From NCBI GenBank assembly GCA_003956705.1, contig QZCP01000790.1, positions 1 to 64,000 of the forward strand: 64,000 bases of DNA, in the 5' to 3' direction. Positions 16,919 through 27,350 of this stretch are shown here, piece by piece. This DNA comes from Brevipalpus yothersi (taxonomy: Eukaryota > Arthropoda > Arachnida > Trombidiformes > Tenuipalpidae). The notes beneath the pieces are model-generated. The model was given only the letters and a program-made list of their open reading frames with translations, had not been told where the DNA came from and did no database searches. The translations under genes were made by a program, and so were the position numbers. Positions within the stretch are counted from its first letter, which is position 1. Each line of letters starts with the position of its first letter.

Positions 16919-19013
16919 ATATTTTTAGTTTCATTCGGAACACACACAAAATTTCATGGCTAAATGAAGTTTCAAGACATCTTCGACTGGAATACAAGTT
17001 TGGGTTAAATAATAATTCGTGAGTTTGTGAGGATGGAAAAAGTTGAATTGTGATTAGCTTATTGAAGCTGTATTTCGTGATAGTCTTTCAAATATGAATG
17101 CGATCAATTTGATCATGATGATGAATAAATAAAGATTGTAAAAATTTTAGGTTATTCAAAAAATCGAATCTGTGAAAAATCCTATCGGTTGGTGTGTTCA
17201 AGAATCGTTCATGTATAAAGAAAAAATGTTCTGCCAGACTCATGAGTAACGTTTGAAGAGAGCCAAAAAATTTTCTTCAATGAGCCACATGATGATGATT
17301 GGTATTGTCTATGTTTAGGGAGGCAAATGAACCCCAGTTTCATGGTCCTCTGAGAAAAGTTATTTCATACACATATATTTACGCACATATGTAGCATTCA
17401 TGAGAGAGAGGACCGAAAATTTTGCCTATCCAGGCATTAAATTATTTTGTATCTCCAAAAGTATTCCGCTAGAGTGTTAAAATTGAAGCCAAAATTGGTA
17501 AGAAAATAAGCTTGTTTGACAGGATTTTGAAGGCTCATTAGTTTAATCATTTTTACACTTCGTGACTAGGCTTCTGAATGATGATGGAAACACATTATTC
17601 TGCAATTTTTCAATGATGATCTGAATTTTCTTTCTCAAAAAAATTCAAAAATTTTCGATTTTCCAATTCTCACATTTACATGTTCATCTAGTGAAGCTTT
17701 ATTCAAATCTGTTGCTAAATGCAAAAATTTTTGGCATTTTTTTGGCACATTCAAATGCGTACTAACAGTCCCTACATTACGGTTCACGTTCTGATTGGGA
17801 AAAATGATGGAACTATCTGAGATCTCCAAAATCTGAGACTGCAGAAACTAACAGAATATATGATAATTTTAGAATTTACATATGAATCAGACAGAAATAT
17901 GCACAAGCTTTCATAACTCACCTAAGATTGAACAAAGAATTGGAAAACAACAATAAGAAAACAAGTTTCAGCATGGAAAACGTTGCTCACATGCACACAT
18001 GCAGTCGATTCATGATGGAATGAGGAGTTGAATGAATATATATATACAAGGTAATTCTTCATGATACTTGTATCTTCAGAACCGGTCTCATCCTATCATC
18101 ATCAGTTTCACCTCGAACTTCAGATGATGGCTGCATGAGAAAATGTTTTCTTCAAGGCTCGCTGATCATAACAATCTTTCCCCCTTTTTCAGCATCTTTC
18201 TACATCTTTTCTTTCTTCCATTTCATCTCACCAGAACATATTTTCGATAGTTCAATGATTGGATATAAATTTCTGGATCTAGTTTTAATGATACCTTTCG
18301 ATGATCAATGTACCAGATGTGATGTATTCTATCGAGATACTTCACCAAACCAGGAGATTATTAGTTCAGTACATCTTAAATTGTCAATTCTATTTCTGAT
18401 AACTTCATTGCCTGATAGTTTCTGAAAACTTCTCAATGCCATGTCAATGTACATGAAACGTATTCTGTGTAACACTCATCGATTTGATACATGGTTTGAT
18501 GTACATGTATTATATGAACCGAGTTTGGTATGGAAAAAATCTCTCATAACCCCGAGATCCTTTGATGATGAATTCCACTCATGAATAGGGTACATATTGC
18601 ATTAAAATAGATAACACATCATTTGAAATTGATCCTAAATTCTCGATTGGAAATATTTTGTAATTCATTATGAATCGAGCGAAAATCTGATCGATATAAT
18701 TCAATCCTAATGATAATGATCATTCCTTATGAATATTCAATCTGACTCGAAAAAGGTTGGAGTAATTGAACTCTCAAAGTATATTTGATCACGTAGCTAA
18801 TGTTCTTTGAATCAAAAAATTTCACTCAAAAGCCCGGACGGTTATACTATAATATTATTGAATGCAAATTACATTGACAAGGTTCTTCAAACAAAAAATT
18901 CAAGCCATAAACTGGGCTATATACATGTATATACATGTATTCTCATCATTTTTGAAAGAACTTTTGAGTTGGTGGTAGTCAAATATTGAAATAATGTTGG
19001 CAAGCTTCAGTTG
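15568..19013. other. Intergenic region between ferlin and receptor array
   Basis: About 3.4 kb without a supported gene. It holds a short (TAA)n run near 15829-15843, a (GATA)n run near 16320-16340, a large (GA)n tract with a 17 bp gap (16821-16914) and scattered CA/TG-rich stretches. The ferlin promoter should lie at its left end and that of the first receptor gene at its right end. The 96-codon open frame at 18135-18425 has no recognisable domain and I do not call it. Confidence 0.6.
16821..16914. repeat. (GA)n microsatellite with assembly gap
   Basis: A GA tract interrupted by 17 unknown bases (16861-16877). The gap probably marks a repeat the assembler could not size; true length unknown. 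Confidence 0.95.
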
Positions 19014-20333
19014 ATGATGAAGAAATCATTCAAATTAGGATATTTCCGGTCACCATATCATCATATGGATGAAAATGGTAAAGTTTCTGGAGTTGCCCTT
19101 TCAGTTTTTGACGATGCATTCTATTTTGTTATCGAAAAATTTAACATATCTTATCAAGAACTTGATCCAAAGATGAGTAGATGCATAGGCAATGAGTGTT
19201 CCTATGCAATTCAAATATTGCAAGATAAAGTTTATTACATCTCTGGATTGGTTCATTTACCACAGCTTTTTCCTAATATTACTTCTGGTCCACCATTGAG
19301 TTACATACAATGCTACCTAGCAACTGTACCCGAAATTCGAGAAGACTATCAGAATAATGGTGTTTTAGATGTTTTCGATCATATTGATTACTACACCATT
19401 GGACTATTCTTTTTGGTTACAATATTATTGATATGTATGCTCAAACTTGACAGTCACTGGAATTTTGGTTCATTACTGTGGACATCGACAAGATTATTCA
19501 TTGGAAAATTTTCATCACTCAATGTTGTCCACAAATTTTGTCTATTTTATATGATACTTTTTTTCAGTTACATGAATCTATTTTTCACCTCTTCAGTCCA
19601 AACCACAATGATTAAGAGGCAGAATTTTCGGCGAGTTGATACCCTGGAAGATGTGCTTAGTCGAAATTTATCGTCAGCATTCGTTGCATATGATTGTGAA
19701 TCGTTGGTTAGGCTAATATCAAATGATGAGATGAGAGGAAAACTTTTGTGGAAATCCGAATCTTTCTACGAAGATCCAGATCCTACTAGACTTTTTCGAA
19801 AAGTCAGAAGACTGAAATCGAAATTCTGCATGATAGCCAAGAAGCAGGAGCTCAGTATGCTTCTTCATTTGAGTTGCTCTTCAATTGGCGATCAATTCTT
19901 GAAACGCCGAGATGTATATTCATCATCAAAATCTGTACTCTCTACTATTGGTTCCAATTATTTGTCACACAAAACTCCGATTGATATTGTGGAAATTTTC
20001 ACCCGAGCAGCATATAATTCATATGAAATGAAATTATTTCGTGAACCCATTTCACCTAAATTAGCTCAATCACTGGTCGGTGAAACCAGTGTGAAATGTG
20101 CAAATGATGAGGCAACACCTGAACACGCTTACTTTTCATCACTTACCATGTCATATTTTTCAATTATAGGGTATCTGTATGCCATTTTTGTAATTACTTC
20201 TTCATTAACACTATTTGCTGAGATTTTGAAGCCCCCAGTCCCTACTATTCCCCTGGAAAAAGAACCATCTGATTGCATTTGTGAACAGAGTTCTAGTTTT
20301 CAGAACCCAAGTGATGAATGTGAGACACTCTGA
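19014..20333 (+). CDS. Ionotropic-receptor-like protein, array member 1
   Basis: Divergent member of the ionotropic glutamate receptor superfamily, 439 aa from the ATG at 19014. Order: ligand half-domain S1 (FKLGYFRSPY to IQCYLATVP), M1 (IGLFFLVTILLICML), a pore-loop segment around LLWTSTRLF, M3 followed by the junction SSVQTTMIKRQNF and DTLEDVL (placed like the YTANLTAFL...I.TLEDL segment of iGluRs), S2, and M4 (SIIGYLYAIFVITSSLTLF). It shares six cysteines and the sequons FNIS and NITSGPPL with the rest of the array. It differs in a 35-residue tail after M4 containing CIC. No amino-terminal domain or signal peptide is visible. A poly(A) signal is at 20386-20391. It falls in group I with members 2-5. 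Ligand unknown; chemosensation is inferred from the fold. Confidence 0.8.
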   Translation: MMKKSFKLGYFRSPYHHMDENGKVSGVALSVFDDAFYFVIEKFNISYQELDPKMSRCIGNECSYAIQILQDKVYYISGLVHLPQLFPNITSGPPLSYIQCYLATVPEIREDYQNNGVLDVFDHIDYYTIGLFFLVTILLICMLKLDSHWNFGSLLWTSTRLFIGKFSSLNVVHKFCLFYMILFFSYMNLFFTSSVQTTMIKRQNFRRVDTLEDVLSRNLSSAFVAYDCESLVRLISNDEMRGKLLWKSESFYEDPDPTRLFRKVRRLKSKFCMIAKKQELSMLLHLSCSSIGDQFLKRRDVYSSSKSVLSTIGSNYLSHKTPIDIVEIFTRAAYNSYEMKLFREPISPKLAQSLVGETSVKCANDEATPEHAYFSSLTMSYFSIIGYLYAIFVITSSLTLFAEILKPPVPTIPLEKEPSDCICEQSSSFQNPSDECETL

Positions 20334-21503
20334 TGTCATGAAAGCGAGATTAGTTATCGAAATGTGGGTTTCAAAATACATGTATAATAAACCAAAATTT
20401 TGTCCTTGACGGCCCAAAAAATTTATGTAGAGCAGCGAATTTATACAATCTATCACAATTCCTTACATAGCTCTCATATGGATGCCATCTTATATGCATT
20501 CTATTTTGAAACTCTATTCAAGCTTCTTAACTTATGATCAATAAATAATAAATTATCTTCTATCATTGAAAAATTGGAAATATATTCGAATGTCTTGGAT
20601 GATTCATGCAATGAACGAATTAAAGAGAGAGCCTTATATTATTGTCATATTCTTTAACCACATTGGCCTCTGAAAATCCACTCACATTGTCAGCCTAATA
20701 TGTCAATCAATTCTATAGCGAACTGCTTTTTTACTATTCTGATAAATATGAAATATTGTATCAATTAATCTGGAGAAAGAGGTGATGGAACTGACGTAGA
20801 AGAGCTGCACAAACTTCAACTTCATCTTAGACAGTCAAATACATGTATGTGTAACTAGTAGTTTGTACACTGTGGAGAGACTATCTTTACCCAGTTGGAA
20901 AAATCGAGCTGATTCATGTTGAGATGATGATAATGGCTATTTTCCGAGGGGATATTCAGCACTATATATTCAATGGAATTAAAACCATATGATTCTCCGT
21001 TCCACAATCGATTATTGTACATTGTGACATTTTTTTAATGGAATCTTGAAGATCTATATGTTTTGCGTTCTTTCTTCCAGCTGGATCGTGGTGATATATG
21101 AATCATATACAATGAAAATAGAATAAATGAACTTTGGCCATGAATGCCTCATAAAGGGCTGAAAATAAAAAATTTTAGTACTCAAATCGATACAACTCAC
21201 AATTGTCGGCATTATCCCATAATTTATTACCATTAATTATTCCAATCGACACGGAAACTAAGAACAACTAATAGCTTCCGTTTTTCATTCTTCGACACAA
21301 CTTATAACAATATGTATATCAGTCAGGTAAAAAGATCCTAGCGAACGTTGTGAAGAAGATCCAATCAATTTTCTAAGCTATAGCTTCCAATAGCGAGAAA
21401 TGTAACAAATTAAGCTTGCCAACTTTGAATTTTCAATCATACCTGTGTCATTTACTGTGGTGTTAGGTACTGCTCTACTAATCTGGTAGATATATACTTG
21501 ACG
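20334..21503. other. Spacer between array members 1 and 2
   Basis: Contains the 3' UTR and poly(A) signal of member 1 and AT-rich DNA. The last 80 or so bases before member 2 closely match the sequence just upstream of member 3 (shared GGTGTTAGGTACTGCTC and TGGTAGATATATACTTGACG), so the duplicated unit includes the proximal promoter or leader. Confidence 0.7.
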
Positions 21504-22777
21504 ATGGAAGAACTGTTCAAAATAGGATATTACACCAACTCATATAGCCACATTGATGATACAGGACAATTGAGAGGACCAGCTGCTAGTGTTTTCGAGG
21601 AAGAATTCTACTTTGCTATCGATAAATTCAATGTTTCTTACCATGACTTGGATCCAAAACTTGCCAGATGCCTGGGTGATGATTGTTCATATCCAATTAA
21701 GATGCTAGAAGAGAAAATCCACTACATTGCTGGTCTATCTAGTTTACCACAGCTTTATCCCAATATTACTTCTGGTCCACCATTGACCTACATACAATGT
21801 TTCTTAGTCTCACTACCTGATGTGCATGAGGACTATCATCAGCACAGTTTTATGGATGTTTTCAACGAATTTGGCTATTGCTCGATTGGATTGCTCATTC
21901 TGATTGCTTTCTTGCTGATATGTGCCCTCAAATGGGGAGACAACTTGGATTTTAATTCATCAATGTGGGAATTATTGACAATATTTCTAAAAAATTCTTC
22001 GTCAGTATCACTGAAAGTTACGAAAAAGTTTGTTTGGCTTCAAATCGTGATTTTTTTTGCCTTCATTAACCTATTCTTCAGTTCGTCATTCCAAACTAGC
22101 ATGGTTCTTAGAAAAAATTTCAATCCAGTTGAATCATTCGAAGATATGCTCAACCAGAATCTTACAGCAATGTTTGTAGCTTTTGACTGTGAATCGTTAG
22201 CCAGATTGATATCTCAACCTAATGTTAGAGAGAAAATCTTAAAAGAATCTCAATCTCTAAGCAAGGAATCAGATCCAATGAATATAGAGAGAGAGAGGTA
22301 ATGAAATTGAAATCAAATTCTTGCTTGGTAGCTAAAAGAGAAGAGATCGGGTTGATTCTACATCTTGGATGCTCTTCTATGGGAAATAAGTCACTGTCTC
22401 GAAAAGATTTATATTCAGCACCTGTACTCAAAGCAATTGGCTCCAATTATTTATCCCAGCACACTCCATCCAGTGTTTTGAAAATTTTCGCTCAAACAGC
22501 TTATAGTTCATTTGAGATGAGACTTTCTAACGATCCTGCATCGCCGAAACTAGCTGAACTTTTGGTCGGCAAAACTGATATTAAATGTACAAGTGAAGAA
22601 GCGACCTATGAACAGGCACTTTTCTCATCCCTTCAGATAACGTTTTTTGCCAATTTATTTTATCTCTATTCATTTGTGGTGCTCATCGCCCTTACAATAT
22701 TTATCTCAGACATTTCGAGGCAATTTGTCAACTCAATTATTGTTCAAACACGGAATTGGTGGAAGTACCTGTATTGA
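21504..22777 (+). pseudogene. Ionotropic-receptor-like member 2, frameshifted
   Basis: Same layout as its neighbours but split into two frames. The first runs from ATG 21504 through S1, M1, pore loop, M3 and early S2, then stops at TAA 22299-22301. The second resumes at once (KLKSNSCLVAKREE) and covers the rest of S2 and M4 to 22777. The break lies in an (AG)6 tract at 22286-22297; the same place in members 3 and 4 has no such repeat and stays open. One extra AG unit explains the shift. All six family cysteines and both sequons survive and no other disabling change is seen, so the lesion is recent, polymorphic or a sequencing error. Closest relative is member 3. The start is set by homology with members 3 and 4 (MEELFKIGYY, MKELFKLGYF). 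Confidence 0.8.
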
Positions 22778-23291
22778 CATGGGAGAGTATCAGATGAGTT
22801 TCTCTTTAACGGAATTCGAGTGAATACGCCCGTCCTTTGGGAAAGATTCATTCTTATGGAATCGATTTGATCTTATGTCAGCGAGATCCAGAATCGATGC
22901 AAGACTCGGAATTCAAATTCTTGAATCTCACTCTGATGATGGGACATTTTTGGTCCAGTAATGTTTCAAGATAAAAAATATCTGGCTCTTGAATCGATAC
23001 TGCATACTATCATCTCCTTTTAATCACTATGATTACTTCAATAGATCAAAGTATTCAAATAAATTAACTGCCGAGTCTGGCTGTTTTCCATAATATTTAT
23101 TGGAGTAGATTTGTTTCTTTGATACATCGATCAAACGAAAACTACCAAGGGCAAATTTTTTAATCTAGAGTGTTCTCTAGAGGAATTTGACAAAAAATTG
23201 AGCTACCAAACTGCGAATTTTTCATCATTCCTATCTCATTTACTATGGTGTTAGGTACTGCTCAACCAATCTGGTAGATATATACTTGACG
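22778..23291. other. Spacer between array members 2 and 3
   Basis: About 510 bp. Includes a stretch at about 22860-22960 resembling 25145-25265 downstream of member 3, and the leader homologous to that of member 2 just before the next ATG. Confidence 0.6.
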
Positions 23292-24533
23292 ATGGAAGAC
23301 CTCTTCAAAATAGAATATTTGACTAATATTTATTTCCAGAATGATGGAACCAGACAATTAGTAGGTGTAGCTGCCAGTGTTTTCAAGAAAACGTACTACT
23401 TTGCTATTGATAAATTCAATGTTTCTTACCATGACTTGGATCCAAAACTTGCCAGATGCCTGGGTGATGATTGTTCCTATCCGATTAAGATGCTAGAAGA
23501 GAAAATCCACTACATCTCTGGTTTGTTTAGTTTACCCCAGCTTTATCCCAATATTACTTCTGGTCCACCGTTGACCTACATACAATGTTTCTTAGTCTCA
23601 CTACCTGATGTGCATGAGGACTATCATCAGCACAGTTTTATGGATGTTTTCAACGAATTTGGCTGTCACTCTATTGGACTATTTCTTCTGATTACTTTTA
23701 TGCTGATATATGTACTCAAGTGTGCGAATGATTGGAATTTACCTTCAACAATATGGGAGTTATTGAGAATATTTCTTAAAAATTCTTCACCAGTATCACT
23801 GAAAGTTACGAAAAAGTTTATTTGGCTTCAAATTGTGATTTTTTTCGCCTTCATCAACTTATTCTTTAGTTCATCATTTCAAACTAGCATGGTTCTCAAG
23901 AAAAATTTCAACCCAGTTGAATCATTTGAAGATATGCTCAACCGGAATCTTACGGCAATGTTTGTAGCTTTTGACTGTGAATCGTTGGTCAGATTGATAC
24001 CTCAAATTGAAGTGAGAGAAAAAATCTTGGAAAAATCTCAAATTCTGCTAGAAAAAACTGATCCAATTAATATGGAGAAAGACCTAATTAAACTGAAGTC
24101 GAAGATATGCTTGGTAGCCAAGAGGGAAGAACTTGATATGCTTCTTCATTATGGATGCTCTCCAATAGGAAATAAATTATTCGCTCGAAAAGATGTATGG
24201 TTATCATCCAGATCTGTACTCTCAACAATTGGTTCCAATTATTTATCTAAGCACACTTCGCCTAGTGTTGCGCAAACTTTCTTCAAGGTAGCCTATGGCT
24301 CATTTGAGATGAAAATATATCACGAGCCTGTATCACCAAGGTATCTTCAACTTTTAATCGATAAAACTGATGTTAAATGTACAAGTGAGGAAGTGATCTA
24401 TGAACAGGCACTCTACTCATCACTTGACACAGCATTTTTCTCCAGTTTATTTCATCTCTACTTTCTTGTGTTACTGATAGCTCTTTCAATGTTCACTTTG
24501 GGCACTTTGAAGTTGTCAGCGGTCTTATCATAG
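23292..24533 (+). CDS. Ionotropic-receptor-like protein, array member 3
   Basis: Intact paralogue of member 2, 413 aa from ATG 23292. S1 runs from LFKIEYLTN to IQCFLVSLP, with C-x4-C (RCLGDDC) and the sequons FNVS and NITSGPPL. M1 is about IGLFLLITFMLIYVL; M3 is IVIFFAFINLFFSSSFQTSM; S2 carries YGCSPIGNKL, GSNYLSKHTS and FEMK; M4 is about SLFHLYFLVLLIALSMF. In the first S1 strand the usual glycine after the Ile is Glu (KIEYL), and the following loop is diverged, while the next ~95 residues are almost identical to member 2. No signal peptide or amino-terminal domain. Likely a receptor-channel subunit; ligand unknown. Confidence 0.8.
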   Translation: MEDLFKIEYLTNIYFQNDGTRQLVGVAASVFKKTYYFAIDKFNVSYHDLDPKLARCLGDDCSYPIKMLEEKIHYISGLFSLPQLYPNITSGPPLTYIQCFLVSLPDVHEDYHQHSFMDVFNEFGCHSIGLFLLITFMLIYVLKCANDWNLPSTIWELLRIFLKNSSPVSLKVTKKFIWLQIVIFFAFINLFFSSSFQTSMVLKKNFNPVESFEDMLNRNLTAMFVAFDCESLVRLIPQIEVREKILEKSQILLEKTDPINMEKDLIKLKSKICLVAKREELDMLLHYGCSPIGNKLFARKDVWLSSRSVLSTIGSNYLSKHTSPSVAQTFFKVAYGSFEMKIYHEPVSPRYLQLLIDKTDVKCTSEEVIYEQALYSSLDTAFFSSLFHLYFLVLLIALSMFTLGTLKLSAVLS

Positions 24534-25609
24534 TTTAAGCTCATCACTCTTTATTACCATGCAGCGTGTATCAAAAATGTAATATTCCCCAGATTATCTT
24601 ATCTCGTATGGCCCAGAAAAATTAACCCAAGATATGAACCAGAAGGAGTTAGGAGTATGTCTTACACTAATTTGAATGACCCAAATGACTGACCGAGACT
24701 GATTGGTAACTATTGTGACTCGTTCATCAAAATTAAGAAAAATTTTCAATTATAAATGCATAATTTTTCTTGCACTTGTGATTTAACTTCACTTTGTTCC
24801 TCATAGTCGGTATTATATCTCTGAAATTGAATCATTTGTGACCAAAATCATCCCTGTCAAACGAGAAAACTCATACTCATTGTAGCATTAGAATAGACTC
24901 ACCATGAAGCTAAGAATGATACTTGGACTTTTCAAATACATTGTATACTTGCATTATCTCATCAATAAAAGAAAATAAGTGTTCTACTCGAATTCGGTAG
25001 GATTTGATGGAGAGTTCATTCTTGAAAATATCTGCATATAATTTTGAAATAATTTTGAAATATTTATCAGCTCTAGGTTCCCTGTTGTCTCTCTTTTTGA
25101 AATTCAAATAAATTCGTAAGTTAAATGTTGTTATTAAGAAAAATCCATGCTTCAGGATCGAAATCAATCTTATCTGGCGACACCCAGAGTCCGGAATCGA
25201 TGAAAACTTTCTTTGGATACGAATATCCAAATATCATTCTGATGATGAAACATTACCGGTCTCTGATCAGCTCAAAACAAGAACATTTGTTTTGGATCAA
25301 TAATGACAAGCATTTCTATTTTACCACTAATTATTTCGGTCAATCAATTAAAAAATTCTAATTAATTGATCGCTGGATTTGATTGTAGCTTATCACGCTC
25401 TTTGAACATCTTAGGAATCTCATTTCCTGATACAACTAGATAACTTCATGAAATGAAAATTTTGGCAGGTTTCTAAGATAAATAGTGAAGAGCTTCAATG
25501 TAGTCGTTTTGATCATTTGAACGTATTTTTTGACTGAATATCATCTGAAATATCATCTGAAATATCATCTGAAATATCATCTGAAATATCATCTGAAATA
25601 TTATCAAAT
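24534..25609. other. Spacer between array members 3 and 4
   Basis: No supported gene. A region at about 25145-25265 resembles the flank downstream of member 2. A 12-bp tandem repeat ends four bases before the start codon of member 4. Confidence 0.65.
25535..25605. repeat. 12-bp tandem repeat upstream of member 4
   Basis: About six copies of TGAAATATCATC, the first one base short and the last with a C-to-T change, ending four bases before the ATG at 25610. It therefore lies in the leader or core promoter of that gene. No equivalent is seen before the other array members. Confidence 0.9.
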
Positions 25610-26854
25610 ATGAAAGAGCTTTTCAAATTAGGATATTTTACCAACATTTATAATCATATCAACGAAGCTGGACAATTGATCGGACCAACTGCGAGTGTTT
25701 TCAAGGGAGCATTCTATTTTGCTATCGATAAGTTCAATGTTACTTATTATGATTTGGATCCAAAACTTGGAAGATGCCTGGGTGATGATTGTTCCTATCC
25801 AGTTCAGATGCTGGAAGAGAAAGTGTATTTTATTGCTCGTCTACCTAATTTACCCCATCTTTTCCCTAACATCACTTCCGGTCCACCATTGATCAATATG
25901 CAGTGCTTCATAGCTTCAGTACCTGATGTGCAAGAAAATTATCAAGATAGTAGTGTTGTGAAAGTTTTCCAAGATTTTGGTTTCTATTCGATTGGATTAA
26001 TCATCTTGATTTCTTCTATGTTAATCTTCTCATTCAAGTTTCGAAACAATTGGGATTTTGATTCATCAATCTGGGAATCACTGAAAATATTTGTGAAAAA
26101 TTCCTCTTCAATCCCGAAAGCAGCAGATAAGTTCACTTGGCTTCAGATGGTGATATTCTTTGGATTCATCAATCTATTCTTCAATTCATCAGTTCAAACC
26201 AGTATGGTTAAGAAGAGAGATTACGAGACAATCGAAAATTTTGATGATCTTTTCAATCGAAACTTTTCGGCAATGTTTGTTGCTTACGATTGTGAATCAA
26301 TGGTGCGATTGATACCGCAGCGCGAAATTCGAGAAAGCATTTTAAAAAATTCCGAGTTCTTGTACGAAAAAACAGATCTCATGGGACTGGATAATGAGCT
26401 CATGAAATTGAAATCGAAATTCTGTATGGTAGCAAAAATAGAAGAGCTGAGAATGCTTGGCTATCTGGAATGCTCACCAATTGGAAAAAAATCTTTAACA
26501 CGAAAAGATGTCTACCTATCATCCAAATCTGTACTATCAACAATCGGTTCCAATTATTTATCCAAACATACACCGTCCACTGTTGTGAAAACTTTTACAC
26601 AAGCAGCTTATGGCTCATTTGAAATGAAACTATTTTACGATCCTGTATCCCCGAAATTAGCTCAACAACTGGTTGATCATACTGATGTTAAGTGTGCAAA
26701 TGAGGAGGTAATCGATGAACAAGCATTCTTCTCATCACTTGGTATCAAATTCTTCTCCAATCTATTTTACCTCTATTCACTTGGTACATTGATATCTGTT
26801 CTAATATTTTATTTGGAATTTTCCACACTAATCATTGAATCTAATAGGATTTGA
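25610..26854 (+). CDS. Ionotropic-receptor-like protein, array member 4
   Basis: Intact 414-residue group I member. S1 starts at LFKLGYFTN; it carries RCLGDDCSYP, the sequons FNVT and NITSGPPL, and MQCFIASVP. M1 is about IGLIILISSMLIFSF, the pore segment lies around IWESLKIFVKN, M3 is MVIFFGFINLFFNSSVQTSM, S2 contains YDCESMVRLI, LECSPIGKK, GSNYLSKHTPS and FEMKLF, and M4 is about SNLFYLYSLGTLISVLIFYL. The short C-terminus ends soon after M4. Membrane topology should follow iGluRs (S1 and S2 outside, N-terminus outside), although no signal peptide is present. A poly(A) signal is at 26895-26900. Unusual 12-bp repeats abut the start codon. Confidence 0.82.
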   Translation: MKELFKLGYFTNIYNHINEAGQLIGPTASVFKGAFYFAIDKFNVTYYDLDPKLGRCLGDDCSYPVQMLEEKVYFIARLPNLPHLFPNITSGPPLINMQCFIASVPDVQENYQDSSVVKVFQDFGFYSIGLIILISSMLIFSFKFRNNWDFDSSIWESLKIFVKNSSSIPKAADKFTWLQMVIFFGFINLFFNSSVQTSMVKKRDYETIENFDDLFNRNFSAMFVAYDCESMVRLIPQREIRESILKNSEFLYEKTDLMGLDNELMKLKSKFCMVAKIEELRMLGYLECSPIGKKSLTRKDVYLSSKSVLSTIGSNYLSKHTPSTVVKTFTQAAYGSFEMKLFYDPVSPKLAQQLVDHTDVKCANEEVIDEQAFFSSLGIKFFSNLFYLYSLGTLISVLIFYLEFSTLIIESNRI

Positions 26855-27350
26855 AGCAAAACCTTTTTAAAATTCAAATATTTAATAGATGCGCAATAAA
26901 AAGCTAGAAAAGAGCTTTCCTGGAAACTTTTCCGATATTTTCTACTAATATTTCTCTTACAAATGTGAAATGGTAGCTAGAGTGTTTTAATTTGCATGAC
27001 TTATAGCTAATGGTAGAAGACTCCCGAAATTCAGTAATTTAGTATTGATAAATGAAACTGTAAATGATTTTTTCCTCCACGTGTTGTTTGTTTCTAGCTT
27101 ACTAATCACTGTCTGCAACACTTGATAGAATTTCAATGAGAATACTACCCGAAAATTGGGTGAATTGGTGTTGTTTTTTTCAAATGTAGTTAGTATAATT
27201 TGAGATCCCAATTATATTGTATAGTTCATACAATACTGCCTTGTTTTCATAGATCAGATTGAATTCTTGTTTTCAGTTTCGAAATGATCTACCAGAAAGT
27301 TCAGTCGTTTTTCAAGAACAGGAATATCATGATATTATTCTTTCATAAAA
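26855..27350. other. Spacer between array members 4 and 5
   Basis: 496 bp of AT-rich DNA holding the poly(A) signal of member 4; nothing else supported. Confidence 0.6.

Noticed and set aside
18135..18425. 96-codon open frame before the receptor array
   Set aside because: Aromatic/Ser-rich, no domain, no similarity to the array proteins, no promoter or splice context.
25535..25605. CRISPR-like array
   Set aside because: Direct 12-bp repeats without spacers in a eukaryotic genome; a simple tandem repeat.
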